This document shows, piece after piece, positions 9,766 through 17,404 of a stretch of 64,000 nt of DNA. This DNA comes from an uncultured Maribacter sp. GTDB lineage: Bacteria; Bacteroidota; Bacteroidia; Flavobacteriales; Flavobacteriaceae. The notes below the pieces were generated by a model. That model was not told the origin of the DNA. It did not search any database and was given only the letters and a program-made list of their open reading frames with translations. The number at the start of each line of letters is the position of its first letter. The stretch's first letter is position 1. The stretch lies in the NCBI RefSeq assembly GCF_947496775.1, contig NZ_CANMDU010000003.1, positions 248,001 through 312,000 of the forward strand, read 5' to 3'. Position numbers and translations under genes: made by a program.

Positions 9766-11190
9766 AAGTTCTCCTAATTCTTTCAAAGCCTTTTCTATTT
9801 TGGTACTCCAAGGCATTCCATAGCTAAGTCGCATACAATTTTTATATTGATTTTGAAGGGTGAAAATATTCCCAGGAGTAAAAACAATACCATACTCTAG
9901 TGCTTTTTTATATAGCTTATTTACATCAATATTTTCGTTCAATTCTATCCACAACAAAAAACTACCCTTGGGCTTACTAACTCTGGTATCTGCGGGAAAA
10001 TAATCTACGACCGCTGCCATATACTTTAAACTATTAGCATATAAAGTTTGACGGAGTTTTCTCAAATGATAGTCATATCTACCTTTTGCTAAGAAATTAG
10101 CAATAGCCTCCTGTGTAATTGTTGGGGTAGATGATGAAAGACATAGTTTTAACTTTAAAACCTCTTGTAAAAATTTTCCCGGAGCAATCCACCCTACTCT
10201 GTATCCTCCAGCAATGGTTTTTGAAAAAGACCCCAGCCACATTACTAATCCTTTAGTATCATAAGTTTTACAAGTATTTGGGCGTTTCTTTTCAAAGTAA
10301 ATTTCTCCGTAAATATCATCTTCTATTAAAGGTACCTCATACTTTTCAATAATTTTTACAATGCCTTTTTTGTTCTCATCTGGCATGATACTTCCTAAAG
10401 GGTTATTAAAATTTGATATTATAACAACTGCTTTAAGCTTTTGTTTTTTGATTGATTTTTCCAGCAGAGCTAAATCTATTCCCAAATCTACATCGGTTGG
10501 TAATTCTAATACTCTAAGTTGTAATGCATTTGCTAATTGTAGTATTCCAAAAAAAACAGGACTCTCTACTGCGATAGTATCTCCAGCCTTAGTAACAGCC
10601 ATTAGTGCTAAAGACAATGCACTTGTGCACCCTGTAGTGGTTATAATATCTTGTTCTTTAAGGTTACCTCCCCATAAAAGTGTTCGTTGTGCAATTTGCC
10701 TTCTTAAGTTTTCGCTTCCCTGAATACTGTCATAATACGTTCCTCCTGCTGGAAGTTTTGCAACAGTTTCGTTAACCGTTTTATTCAATTTTGCAACTGG
10801 CATTAACTCTGGTGATGGCATACCTAAAGACAGATTTACAATACTTTTATCATTTATTCTTTCATAAAAATCAATAATAATATCAGTTACCTCACGTAAT
10901 ACAGGTTCCGCTTTTGGGGCTGTTTTCGCAGGCTTTTGAAGCGATTTATTTTCGGAATACACAACATAATATCCTGAGCGTGGTCTTGATTCTATTAAAC
11001 TCTTCGCTTCTAATCTATAATATGCTTCAAGTACTGTGCTTACACTTACACCGTACTCTTTTTTAAGTATCCTTACCGAAGGCAATTTATCGCCAAACTT
11101 TAATATACCTTCATTTATTTGCTCCTCTATAGCATGAGCAATATTATTATATAAAAAACTTTTAGTCGCGTTTTTCATTTTAAAAACCAT
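9745..11190 (-). CDS. MocR-type regulator (GntR winged helix fused to aminotransferase fold)
   Basis: A 481-residue protein with the MocR layout. Residues 1-75 form a GntR winged helix (GDKLPSVRILKKEYGVSVST). After a linker, residues 110-480 have the fold-type I aminotransferase domain. The PLP lysine is in SFSKTIAGG, near residue 321, and the preceding NNPLG motif is intact. MocR proteins (GabR, PdxR, TauR) bind PLP and an amino substrate and switch a divergent gene set. Here the divergent gene is a PLP decarboxylase. The first ATG is at 11190; an internal ATG at 11178 is an alternative. The direct repeats at 11192-11234 are a candidate operator. A bona fide aminotransferase activity cannot be excluded. 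Confidence 0.9.
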   Translation of the reverse strand: MVFKMKNATKSFLYNNIAHAIEEQINEGILKFGDKLPSVRILKKEYGVSVSTVLEAYYRLEAKSLIESRPRSGYYVVYSENKSLQKPAKTAPKAEPVLREVTDIIIDFYERINDKSIVNLSLGMPSPELMPVAKLNKTVNETVAKLPAGGTYYDSIQGSENLRRQIAQRTLLWGGNLKEQDIITTTGCTSALSLALMAVTKAGDTIAVESPVFFGILQLANALQLRVLELPTDVDLGIDLALLEKSIKKQKLKAVVIISNFNNPLGSIMPDENKKGIVKIIEKYEVPLIEDDIYGEIYFEKKRPNTCKTYDTKGLVMWLGSFSKTIAGGYRVGWIAPGKFLQEVLKLKLCLSSSTPTITQEAIANFLAKGRYDYHLRKLRQTLYANSLKYMAAVVDYFPADTRVSKPKGSFLLWIELNENIDVNKLYKKALEYGIVFTPGNIFTLQNQYKNCMRLSYGMPWSTKIEKALKELGELLKNSSL

Positions 11191-11191
11191 T

Positions 11192-11234
11192 ATCTGTACT
11201 GGTTAAAAATACAAAAACTGAATCTGTTATGGTT
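11192..11234. promoter_or_regulatory. direct repeat, candidate MocR operator
   Basis: ATCTGTACTGGTT (11192-11204) and ATCTGTTATGGTT (11222-11234) are direct repeats matching at 11 of 13 bases. They lie exactly 30 bp apart in the 91-bp divergent gap. MocR regulators are known to bind spaced direct repeats. The assignment to this regulator is inferred. Confidence 0.55.
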
Positions 11235-11235
11235 T

Positions 11236-11243
11236 CAAATTTA
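11236..11243 (-). promoter_or_regulatory. -7 box of the MocR regulator gene
   Basis: The minus strand reads TAAATTTG, a full match to TAnnTTTG, 46 bases upstream of the ATG. It directly adjoins the second operator repeat, which would fit autorepression. Confidence 0.45.
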
Positions 11244-11247
11244 TGTT

Positions 11248-11255
11248 GAATTTTG
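11248..11255 (+). promoter_or_regulatory. possible -7 box of the decarboxylase-phzF pair
   Basis: GAATTTTG differs from TAnnTTTG at one base and lies 26 bases before the ATG of the decarboxylase. No convincing -33 box is seen. Confidence 0.25.
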
Positions 11256-11281
11256 AAAAAGAAACATAATCATAATTACCC

Positions 11282-12703
11282 ATGACTAAAAAAAGTACAA
11301 TCCAAGATAAAATGTATTCTGATATCCAAGATGAAAGTATTTTTACCTCTGCCCAAACAAACGGATACAATTACCTAACAGAAATATTTGACCGAAATGT
11401 TTTTCCCACGGAAAAAGCATTAACAGATTTAGCAAATTTTGATGAAGAAATGCCAGAAAATAGTTCTAATGCACATACTGTACTAGAACATTTACATACC
11501 TACGGTTCCCCTGCTACAGTTGCTAACATGGGAGGCAGGTACTTTGGCTTTGTATGCGGTAGCTCTGTACCTGTTGGGTTAGCTGCCAAAAACTTAGCTA
11601 CTTATTGGGATCAATCGCCAACAATGAATGTGCTATCTCCTATTGGTTCAAAACTAGAAACCGTAGTTGAAAATTGGTTAAAAAATATATTTAACCTTCC
11701 AAAACGCACGGCGGCAGGTTTTGTTAGTGGAACATCAATGGCAACATTTTGTGGACTCGCCGCTGCAAGATATCGACTACTGGCAAATCAAAATTGGAAT
11801 ATCAACGAGAATGGCCTTTTTAATGCTCCAAAAATAAGAGTAGTCACTGGAAAACAAGCGCACTCTACGGTTTTAAAAGCCATTAGTCTTTTAGGTTTTG
11901 GAAAAAATACCATTGAGTGGGTAGATGTTGATAATCAAGGAAAAATCGTACCTGAATTAATACCAGAACTAGATAACACCACTTTATTAATACTACAAGC
12001 GGGTAACGTAAATAGTGGCTCGTTTGATGATTTTGAAAGCATTTGCGAAAAAGCAAATAAAGCAGGCGCTTGGGTGCATATTGATGGCGCCTTTGGTTTT
12101 TGGGTTGGGGCGGTTAACCAATTAAAACATTTAACCAAAGGAGCAGAAAAAGCAAATTCTTGGGCGGTAGATGGGCACAAAACTTTAAACACGCCTTATG
12201 ATAGCGGTGTTGTATTATGTGAAGACAAAGAAGCTCTAATGAGTGCTTTACATATGTCCGGAAGTTATATTATAACAAGCAAAGAGAGAGATGGTACTTT
12301 TTACACGCCAGAAATGTCTAGACGAGCCAGAATTGTGGAGCTTTGGGCCATTCTAAAATATTTAGGAAAAAGTGGTGTAGATGAAATGATTTTAGGAATG
12401 CATAAAAGAGCACAGCAATTCGTTAACGAGTTAAAAAACGAAAACGGGTTTACCGTACTAAATGATGTTGTTTTTAATCAGGTAATGGTCTCTTGCAAGA
12501 CAGACGACCTTACCGATAAAACTTTAGTTAGAATTCAAGAATTACGAGAATGCTGGGTTGGCGGTTCTATTTGGAAAAACAGAAAAGTAATTCGTATTAG
12601 TGTTTGTTCTTGGGCAACAACAAAAGAAGATGTAACTAGATCTGTACATTCTTTTAAACAGGCATTACGAGAAGTTCAAAAAAACACACTTATAGCCAAA
12701 TAA
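11282..12703 (+). CDS. PLP-dependent group II decarboxylase family protein
   Basis: This 473-residue cytoplasmic enzyme has the fold-type I group II decarboxylase layout. There is a small N-terminal domain, a PLP-phosphate loop (VSGTSMATFCGLAAAR), the stacking histidine in GKQAHSTVLKA, the Asp that contacts the PLP ring in HIDGAFGFW, and the Schiff-base lysine in VDGHKTLNTP near residue 299. Group II members decarboxylate glutamate, aromatic or other L-amino acids, and some have turned to other reactions. The substrate cannot be read from sequence. It is divergent from the MocR regulator and 2 bases ahead of phzF, so the three genes form one regulated module. Confidence 0.88.
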   Translation: MTKKSTIQDKMYSDIQDESIFTSAQTNGYNYLTEIFDRNVFPTEKALTDLANFDEEMPENSSNAHTVLEHLHTYGSPATVANMGGRYFGFVCGSSVPVGLAAKNLATYWDQSPTMNVLSPIGSKLETVVENWLKNIFNLPKRTAAGFVSGTSMATFCGLAAARYRLLANQNWNINENGLFNAPKIRVVTGKQAHSTVLKAISLLGFGKNTIEWVDVDNQGKIVPELIPELDNTTLLILQAGNVNSGSFDDFESICEKANKAGAWVHIDGAFGFWVGAVNQLKHLTKGAEKANSWAVDGHKTLNTPYDSGVVLCEDKEALMSALHMSGSYIITSKERDGTFYTPEMSRRARIVELWAILKYLGKSGVDEMILGMHKRAQQFVNELKNENGFTVLNDVVFNQVMVSCKTDDLTDKTLVRIQELRECWVGGSIWKNRKVIRISVCSWATTKEDVTRSVHSFKQALREVQKNTLIAK

Positions 12704-12705
12704 AC

Positions 12706-13512
12706 ATGAAAACCTATATTGTTAATTCGTTTACCAATGAACCCTTTAAGGGCAACCCAGCTGGAGTATGTATCACAACCGAAGAACTAGATGCTGATGT
12801 AATGTTATCTATTGCCAAAGAGTTAGGACATTCAGAAACCACTTTTGTATTTCAGCAAAACGAAAACGAATTTTTAATCCGTTTTTTCTCTCCAAAAATG
12901 GAAATTCCTTTATGCGGTCATGCCAGTTTAGCAGCATCAAAAGTTATTTTTGAACAAAACCAAAGTCTTAATATCATTCAGTTTACCAATGTTCAAAATT
13001 TAAAGCTAAAAATTGAAAAAAACGACGACAATACTATCCAAATGCAATTTCCCAAATATGATACAATTCCATTTACGGTTTCTAACAATTTATTAAGTGC
13101 TTTAGGAATAAAAGAAGTAATTAATTGCGTTTATAATGAAGAAACCAAAATTATGTTGCTTCATATAAAAGATTGTATTGTTTTACAAAACTTAACTCCA
13201 AATTTTGAAGCTTTATACAAATCGCATGATTCCATAAATGGAGTTCTGGTTACCGCATTATCCAATAAAAGTGATTTTGATTTTGAATCGAGATATTTTT
13301 GGCCTTGGAGTGGTACCAATGAAGACCCTGTGACTGGAGCTACACATACTTTTTTAGCGCCATATTGGGGAATTATTTTAGGAAAAACAAAAATGAAGTC
13401 TTTTCAATGCTCCAAAAGAACTGGGTATTTAGAAGTTAACCTCCTTGCAGAGGATAAAATGAGTATAAAAGGTTGTGCTAAAATCGTTTTAAAAGGAAAA
13501 TTAAAGCTCTAG
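12706..13512 (+). CDS. PhzF-family isomerase
   Basis: A 268-residue protein with the PhzF/DapF-like two-lobe fold. The start (VNSFTNEPFKGNPAGVC), the catalytic Glu in LGHSETTFV (near residue 44), CGHASLAA, and the second-lobe motif EDPVTGATHTFLAPYW are all present. PhzF of Pseudomonas isomerises DHHA in phenazine synthesis. Most other members act on unknown substrates, and there are no phenazine genes here. It follows the PLP decarboxylase by 2 bases and is certainly in its operon, so it probably works on the same metabolite or its product. Confidence 0.92.
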   Translation: MKTYIVNSFTNEPFKGNPAGVCITTEELDADVMLSIAKELGHSETTFVFQQNENEFLIRFFSPKMEIPLCGHASLAASKVIFEQNQSLNIIQFTNVQNLKLKIEKNDDNTIQMQFPKYDTIPFTVSNNLLSALGIKEVINCVYNEETKIMLLHIKDCIVLQNLTPNFEALYKSHDSINGVLVTALSNKSDFDFESRYFWPWSGTNEDPVTGATHTFLAPYWGIILGKTKMKSFQCSKRTGYLEVNLLAEDKMSIKGCAKIVLKGKLKL

Positions 13513-13522
13513 AAAAGACAAA

Positions 13523-13558
13523 ACCGATAAAAATATCGGTCTTAAGGCTTGCTTTTTT
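13523..13558 (+). terminator. possible terminator after phzF
   Basis: ACCGATA (13523-13529) pairs with TATCGGT (13534-13540) over a 4-base loop. The T-run (13553-13558) comes only after a 12-base spacer, so it is a weak candidate. Confidence 0.35.
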
Positions 13559-13637
13559 ATGCTCTTAACTAATTAAGTAGCACTGCAAATATCCAGCTTT
13601 TATACTATTGTAAAGTTATCTTAACCTTACTTTTGGA

Positions 13638-14480
13638 TTATTTAATCATTCCCAAATTAATAACTTCTTGGTCTGTTAAATACCTCCAATGCCCTCTTGG
13701 TAAATCTTTTTTTGTTAAACCAGCATAAGCTACTCTATCTATCTTTTCTACTTTATAATCTAGTTCCTCAAAAATACGTTCTACAATACGGTTTCTAGAG
13801 CTAAATATTTCTATTCCTACTTCGCGTTTTGGGGCGTCATCTATAAAGCTAACATCTTGCACACGAACTACTTTTTCCTCGACCATTAGGCCTTCTTTAA
13901 TACGTTTTAAATCTACACTTCTTAAATCTCTATCTAAGACAACATGGTATATTTTTCGCAACCCATTTATAGGGCTTTTTAATCTTTTCGTTAAATCTCC
14001 ATCATTGGTAAAAAGTAAAAGTCCTGTAGCATTTTTATCCATTTTATCTATAGGTAATAGTTTGGCATCAGATGCTGCAGAAATAAGTCCGGCAACATTA
14101 CGCCTACCTCTTTCATCTCTTACGGTAGTAGAAAAATCTTTGGGTTTATTTAAAAGGACGTATTCTTTCTTTACTGGGTTTAAAAGTCTTCCATCAAACT
14201 TAACCTCATCAGTAAGTTTTACTTTGTACCCCATTTCCGTAATAGGCTTACCATTAACCGTTACATTACCAGAAGAAATGTAAATATCGGCATCTCTTCT
14301 AGAGCATACTCCAGAGTTTGCAACATACTTATTTAACCTAATAGAATTGGGATCTGAAGGTTGTTTTGCAACCGTTTGTTTTGATGCACGTGGTGTACTA
14401 GAACCGTAACTATTCTTCTTAAAACCGCTACCTTTTTTATTGAACGATTTTTTTCCTCCTCTAGAATCTGGCTTGCCCAT
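13638..14480 (-). CDS. rRNA pseudouridine synthase, RsuA/RluB family
   Basis: A 280-residue protein. Residues 1-45 are a basic, Gly/Ser-rich tail. An S4 RNA-binding domain follows (RLNKYVANSGVCSRRDAD), then the RsuA/RluB catalytic domain. The catalytic loop reads DKMDKNATGLLLFTNDG near residue 146. The Asp is present, but the usual Gly-Arg-Leu-Asp is Asp-Lys-Met-Asp. The end (RVAYAGLTKKDLPRGHWR) is typical of RluB. It would convert a uridine of 16S or 23S rRNA to pseudouridine. It is preceded on the minus strand by its own promoter, separate from the nitrilase gene downstream in coordinate. Confidence 0.9.
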   Translation of the reverse strand: MGKPDSRGGKKSFNKKGSGFKKNSYGSSTPRASKQTVAKQPSDPNSIRLNKYVANSGVCSRRDADIYISSGNVTVNGKPITEMGYKVKLTDEVKFDGRLLNPVKKEYVLLNKPKDFSTTVRDERGRRNVAGLISAASDAKLLPIDKMDKNATGLLLFTNDGDLTKRLKSPINGLRKIYHVVLDRDLRSVDLKRIKEGLMVEEKVVRVQDVSFIDDAPKREVGIEIFSSRNRIVERIFEELDYKVEKIDRVAYAGLTKKDLPRGHWRYLTDQEVINLGMIK

Positions 14481-14496
14481 GTTTATTAATTTTTTG

Positions 14497-14523
14497 CAAA
14501 GGTAGCAAATTGCAATTGGGCAA
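14497..14523 (-). promoter_or_regulatory. promoter of the pseudouridine synthase gene
   Basis: On the minus strand TTG (14521-14523) is followed after 16 bases by TACCTTTG (14497-14504). This matches the Bacteroidota TTG/TAnnTTTG promoter form. The ATG is 16 bases downstream. The promoter lies within the 55-bp gap between this gene and the nitrilase. Confidence 0.5.
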
Positions 14524-14535
14524 TACCAATTAATG

Positions 14536-15486
14536 TTAATCTTTAAACTCCACTGTGGATTGGCGTTCTCTATTTATCGTAAGTTTAGTGACATCTGGTC
14601 TTGAATAATGACCTACTACATCAAAATTTTGACGTTCTTCATATACCCTATTAAAATCTAAAGTATGGTAAATTAACCCTTCTTTATCTATTACTGGTTC
14701 TACCAACCATTCCCCATCTGGCCCCGCTATACAAGAACCTCCATTAGCCATAACATTAGGAGCTTGCTCTAAAATACTAGACAAATGCGGAGTATCTTTA
14801 GGAAAATCTTCTTTCTTCATCAATGAAGAAACCGATATTACAAAACTCCTAGATTCTCGTGCAATGAACCTCGTTATATCTTTTGTGTTATGATCATTTC
14901 CAGGCCATACTGCTATATGCAAATTTTCTCCAAGACCATATAGTGCTGTTCTGGGTAAGGGCATCCAATTTTCCCAACAATTAAGTCCGCCCACCGTAAA
15001 TTGCTTTAGGGGATGTACTTTTAGACCGTTCCCATCTCCCGGAGCCCAGGTTAATCTTTCATCGTAGGTTGGTTGTAATTTTCTATGTACCGATTTTATT
15101 TCTCCCTCTTCATTTATATAAACTAAAGAACAATAAATGCTATGTCCTCCTCTATCCTTTGCCCGCTCCATTATTCCCAAATAAATAGCAATATTATTTT
15201 CTTTAGCAAGAGTACATATAGGATCTAGTTCTCCCGCCTCTACCTGTATGGCATTACGAACATAATGCGCGTGAATTTCCTTGTTTACTTTTAAATCCCA
15301 TTTTGCACCTTCTGTAAAAGCTAACCAAAAGGGATAACCTGGTAATAAAGCTTCTCCAAAAATAATTAACTCAGCACCAGTAATAGCTGCTTCTTTTATG
15401 CAAGTTTTAATTTTTGTTATAGTTCCTTCTTTATTTAACCATACAGGTGCTATTTGAGCTAAGGCAACTTTTAATTCGCTTTCCAT
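14536..15486 (-). CDS. nitrilase-family carbon-nitrogen hydrolase
   Basis: A 316-residue protein of the nitrilase/cyanide hydratase branch. The triad is complete: Glu in IFGEALLPGYP (about residue 44), Lys in HRKLQPTYDER (about 136) and Cys in GGLNCWENWMP (about 168). The downstream WPGNDHNTKD and FARESRSFV-like segment (ARESRSFVISVSS) are typical of true nitrilases rather than amidases. It would hydrolyse a nitrile to a carboxylate and ammonia; the substrate is unknown. Its start abuts the UbiA stop with no gap, so it is translationally coupled to the isoprenoid block upstream. Confidence 0.9.
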   Translation of the reverse strand: MESELKVALAQIAPVWLNKEGTITKIKTCIKEAAITGAELIIFGEALLPGYPFWLAFTEGAKWDLKVNKEIHAHYVRNAIQVEAGELDPICTLAKENNIAIYLGIMERAKDRGGHSIYCSLVYINEEGEIKSVHRKLQPTYDERLTWAPGDGNGLKVHPLKQFTVGGLNCWENWMPLPRTALYGLGENLHIAVWPGNDHNTKDITRFIARESRSFVISVSSLMKKEDFPKDTPHLSSILEQAPNVMANGGSCIAGPDGEWLVEPVIDKEGLIYHTLDFNRVYEERQNFDVVGHYSRPDVTKLTINRERQSTVEFKD

Positions 15487-16392
15487 TTACAAAATTCTAT
15501 TTAGTACCAAATCAATGTCAATCAACAAGATACTAAAAACGCCTGCAATTATAATTAGTTTAAGAATATTATGAAGCCACACAAAGTGCTTTTTCGAATT
15601 TGCTTTTGAAAGAAGTATTAAAAAAAGAATAAACAATATTATACAACCAATAAAGTAATAATTCATAAAACCGATATGAAATTTTGTAATCAACAATAAA
15701 GAAGGAATAAGGGTAAGTAAAATTAAACCTGCAATCATTGTTTTTGACATATTCACTCCGTACAAAACAGGTATGGTTGTATAGCTTTGCGCCAAATCGC
15801 CTTTCATATTTTCTAAATCCTTTATCATTTCTCTTGCCAGGATTAGTAGAAACAAAAACATAGCATGCACAAAGATTACTTGTTCAAAATTTTTGTAGTA
15901 AACAAACACTGCAAAAAATGGCGCAATTGCCAAAGTAGAGGAAATAAAATTACCTATAAAAGGTATTTTTTTAAGTTTATGCGAATAAAACCAAATTCCA
16001 AAAATATATGCAGAAAAAAATAGTACCGCTTTAAAAGACACGTAACTAGCTGCAAAAACGGCCAAAAAATTTAAAACAAAATATGTTGTTAATTTAAAAC
16101 GCTGACTAACCAGCCTATCTAACATTGTTTTTCGAGGTTTATTAATTAAATCTTTCTCTGAATCGTAGAAATTATTAATAATATACCCACTTGCAATTAC
16201 TAAAGTAGATGCCAATATTATTGCAAATAAATTTAAGTCTAAAGCCACTTGTCTAAGGGGCAAGCTAGGAGATAAAATATAAATAGAAGCTAAATACTGA
16301 GCGAGGGCAATCATTAAGACATTATATCCTCGTACAACAGAAAACAAACTTAATAACTTAAGAAGCACTAGCTTGTTTTTTCTAGAAAGCAT
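15487..16392 (-). CDS. UbiA-family prenyltransferase
   Basis: A 301-residue integral membrane protein with about eight hydrophobic helices. Two Asp-rich prenyl-diphosphate motifs are visible: NNFYDSEKDLINKP near residue 75 and DLENMKGD near 195. Both are the NDxxDxxxD/DxxxD pair of UbiA enzymes that bind Mg and the isoprenoid diphosphate. Flavobacterial homologues are usually labelled geranylgeranylglycerol-phosphate geranylgeranyltransferase, but the acceptor is not evident. It lies 10 bases after mvk on the minus strand, linking precursor supply (mevalonate) to prenyl use. Confidence 0.9.
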   Translation of the reverse strand: MLSRKNKLVLLKLLSLFSVVRGYNVLMIALAQYLASIYILSPSLPLRQVALDLNLFAIILASTLVIASGYIINNFYDSEKDLINKPRKTMLDRLVSQRFKLTTYFVLNFLAVFAASYVSFKAVLFFSAYIFGIWFYSHKLKKIPFIGNFISSTLAIAPFFAVFVYYKNFEQVIFVHAMFLFLLILAREMIKDLENMKGDLAQSYTTIPVLYGVNMSKTMIAGLILLTLIPSLLLITKFHIGFMNYYFIGCIILFILFLILLSKANSKKHFVWLHNILKLIIIAGVFSILLIDIDLVLNRIL

Positions 16393-16402
16393 GTATTTTA
16401 AT

Positions 16403-17341
16403 TTAGAAGTTGTAAACCACCTCTAACGGATAATCTTTAAGTGCTTTTTTAGCCTTATCAATGTCTTGGGTAAATCCTAAAATATATCCACCACCACCAG
16501 AACCACATAATTTAAGGTAGTAATCATTTGTTTCAATTCCTTTTTTCCATAAGTGATGAAATTTAGACGGAATCATTGGTTTAAAATTATCTAAAACTAC
16601 ATGAGATAACTGTTTTAGATTTCCAAAAAGTGATTTTACATTACCATTTATAAAATCTTCAACGCAAGCATCTGTATGTTTTATAAACTGATCCTTTAAC
16701 ATGCTTCTAAATCCTTCGCTCTTCATTTTATCCATAAAGAGTTCTACCATAGGTGCTGTTTCACCAATTATACCACTGTCTAGTAAAAACACCGCCCCAT
16801 TACCTTCTTTGTTTTGTGAAGGAATACTTGTGGACTCTATATTGTCCTTAGAATTAATAAGTATGGGTAAACTTAAGTAGCTATTTAACGGATCTAAACC
16901 TGAAGATTTTCCATGGAAAAAAGATTCCATTATCCCAAAAATAGACTTCAGAGTTAATAATTTTTCCCTCGTTAAGTTTTCTAATATGGTAATCTTATTA
17001 CTAGCATATTTATCATATATAGCGGCAACTAAAGCACCACTACTACCTACTCCATACCCTTGAGGTATTGAGCTATCAAAATACATACCGGCATTTACAT
17101 CCTTAGTTAAAGCATTAAAATTAAAAGAAAATAAGTCTGGAGATTCTTTTTCTACTTTCTGTAAATACAATGCAAAATTCTTTAAATGAAGGTTAGATTC
17201 TATTGCAGATTTAGAAGGATTTTCATCCATCTTTAATGCTCCCTTAAAATAATTATAAGGAATAGATAAGCCTTTAGAATCTTTTATGATTCCGTATTCT
17301 CCGAATAATAATATTTTTGAATAAAATAAAGGCCCTTTCAT
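16403..17341 (-). CDS. mvk: mevalonate kinase, GHMP family
   Basis: A GHMP-fold kinase of about 312 residues. It opens with KGPLFYSKILLFGEYG, the substrate-site strand and glutamate of mevalonate kinases. The ATP loop is PQGYGVGSSGAL (near residue 95), followed by HGKSSGLDP and the C-terminal glycine loop KLCGSGGGGYILG. It phosphorylates mevalonate to 5-phosphomevalonate. The frame runs on to an ATG at 17362, but the ATG at 17341 fits the family start better. It is 10 bases ahead of the UbiA gene and 42 bases after mvaD in transcription order. Confidence 0.9.
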   Translation of the reverse strand: MKGPLFYSKILLFGEYGIIKDSKGLSIPYNYFKGALKMDENPSKSAIESNLHLKNFALYLQKVEKESPDLFSFNFNALTKDVNAGMYFDSSIPQGYGVGSSGALVAAIYDKYASNKITILENLTREKLLTLKSIFGIMESFFHGKSSGLDPLNSYLSLPILINSKDNIESTSIPSQNKEGNGAVFLLDSGIIGETAPMVELFMDKMKSEGFRSMLKDQFIKHTDACVEDFINGNVKSLFGNLKQLSHVVLDNFKPMIPSKFHHLWKKGIETNDYYLKLCGSGGGGYILGFTQDIDKAKKALKDYPLEVVYNF

Positions 17342-17404
17342 TTCGTATAAATTGATTTGCAACAGACTATATAACGCTTATTAGACACTTATATGATTAA
17401 TAAG

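Noticed and set aside
12706-13512. A phenazine biosynthesis locus suggested by PhzF
   Set aside because: No phzA-E or phzG homologues occur nearby; PhzF-family isomerases are widespread outside phenazine synthesis.
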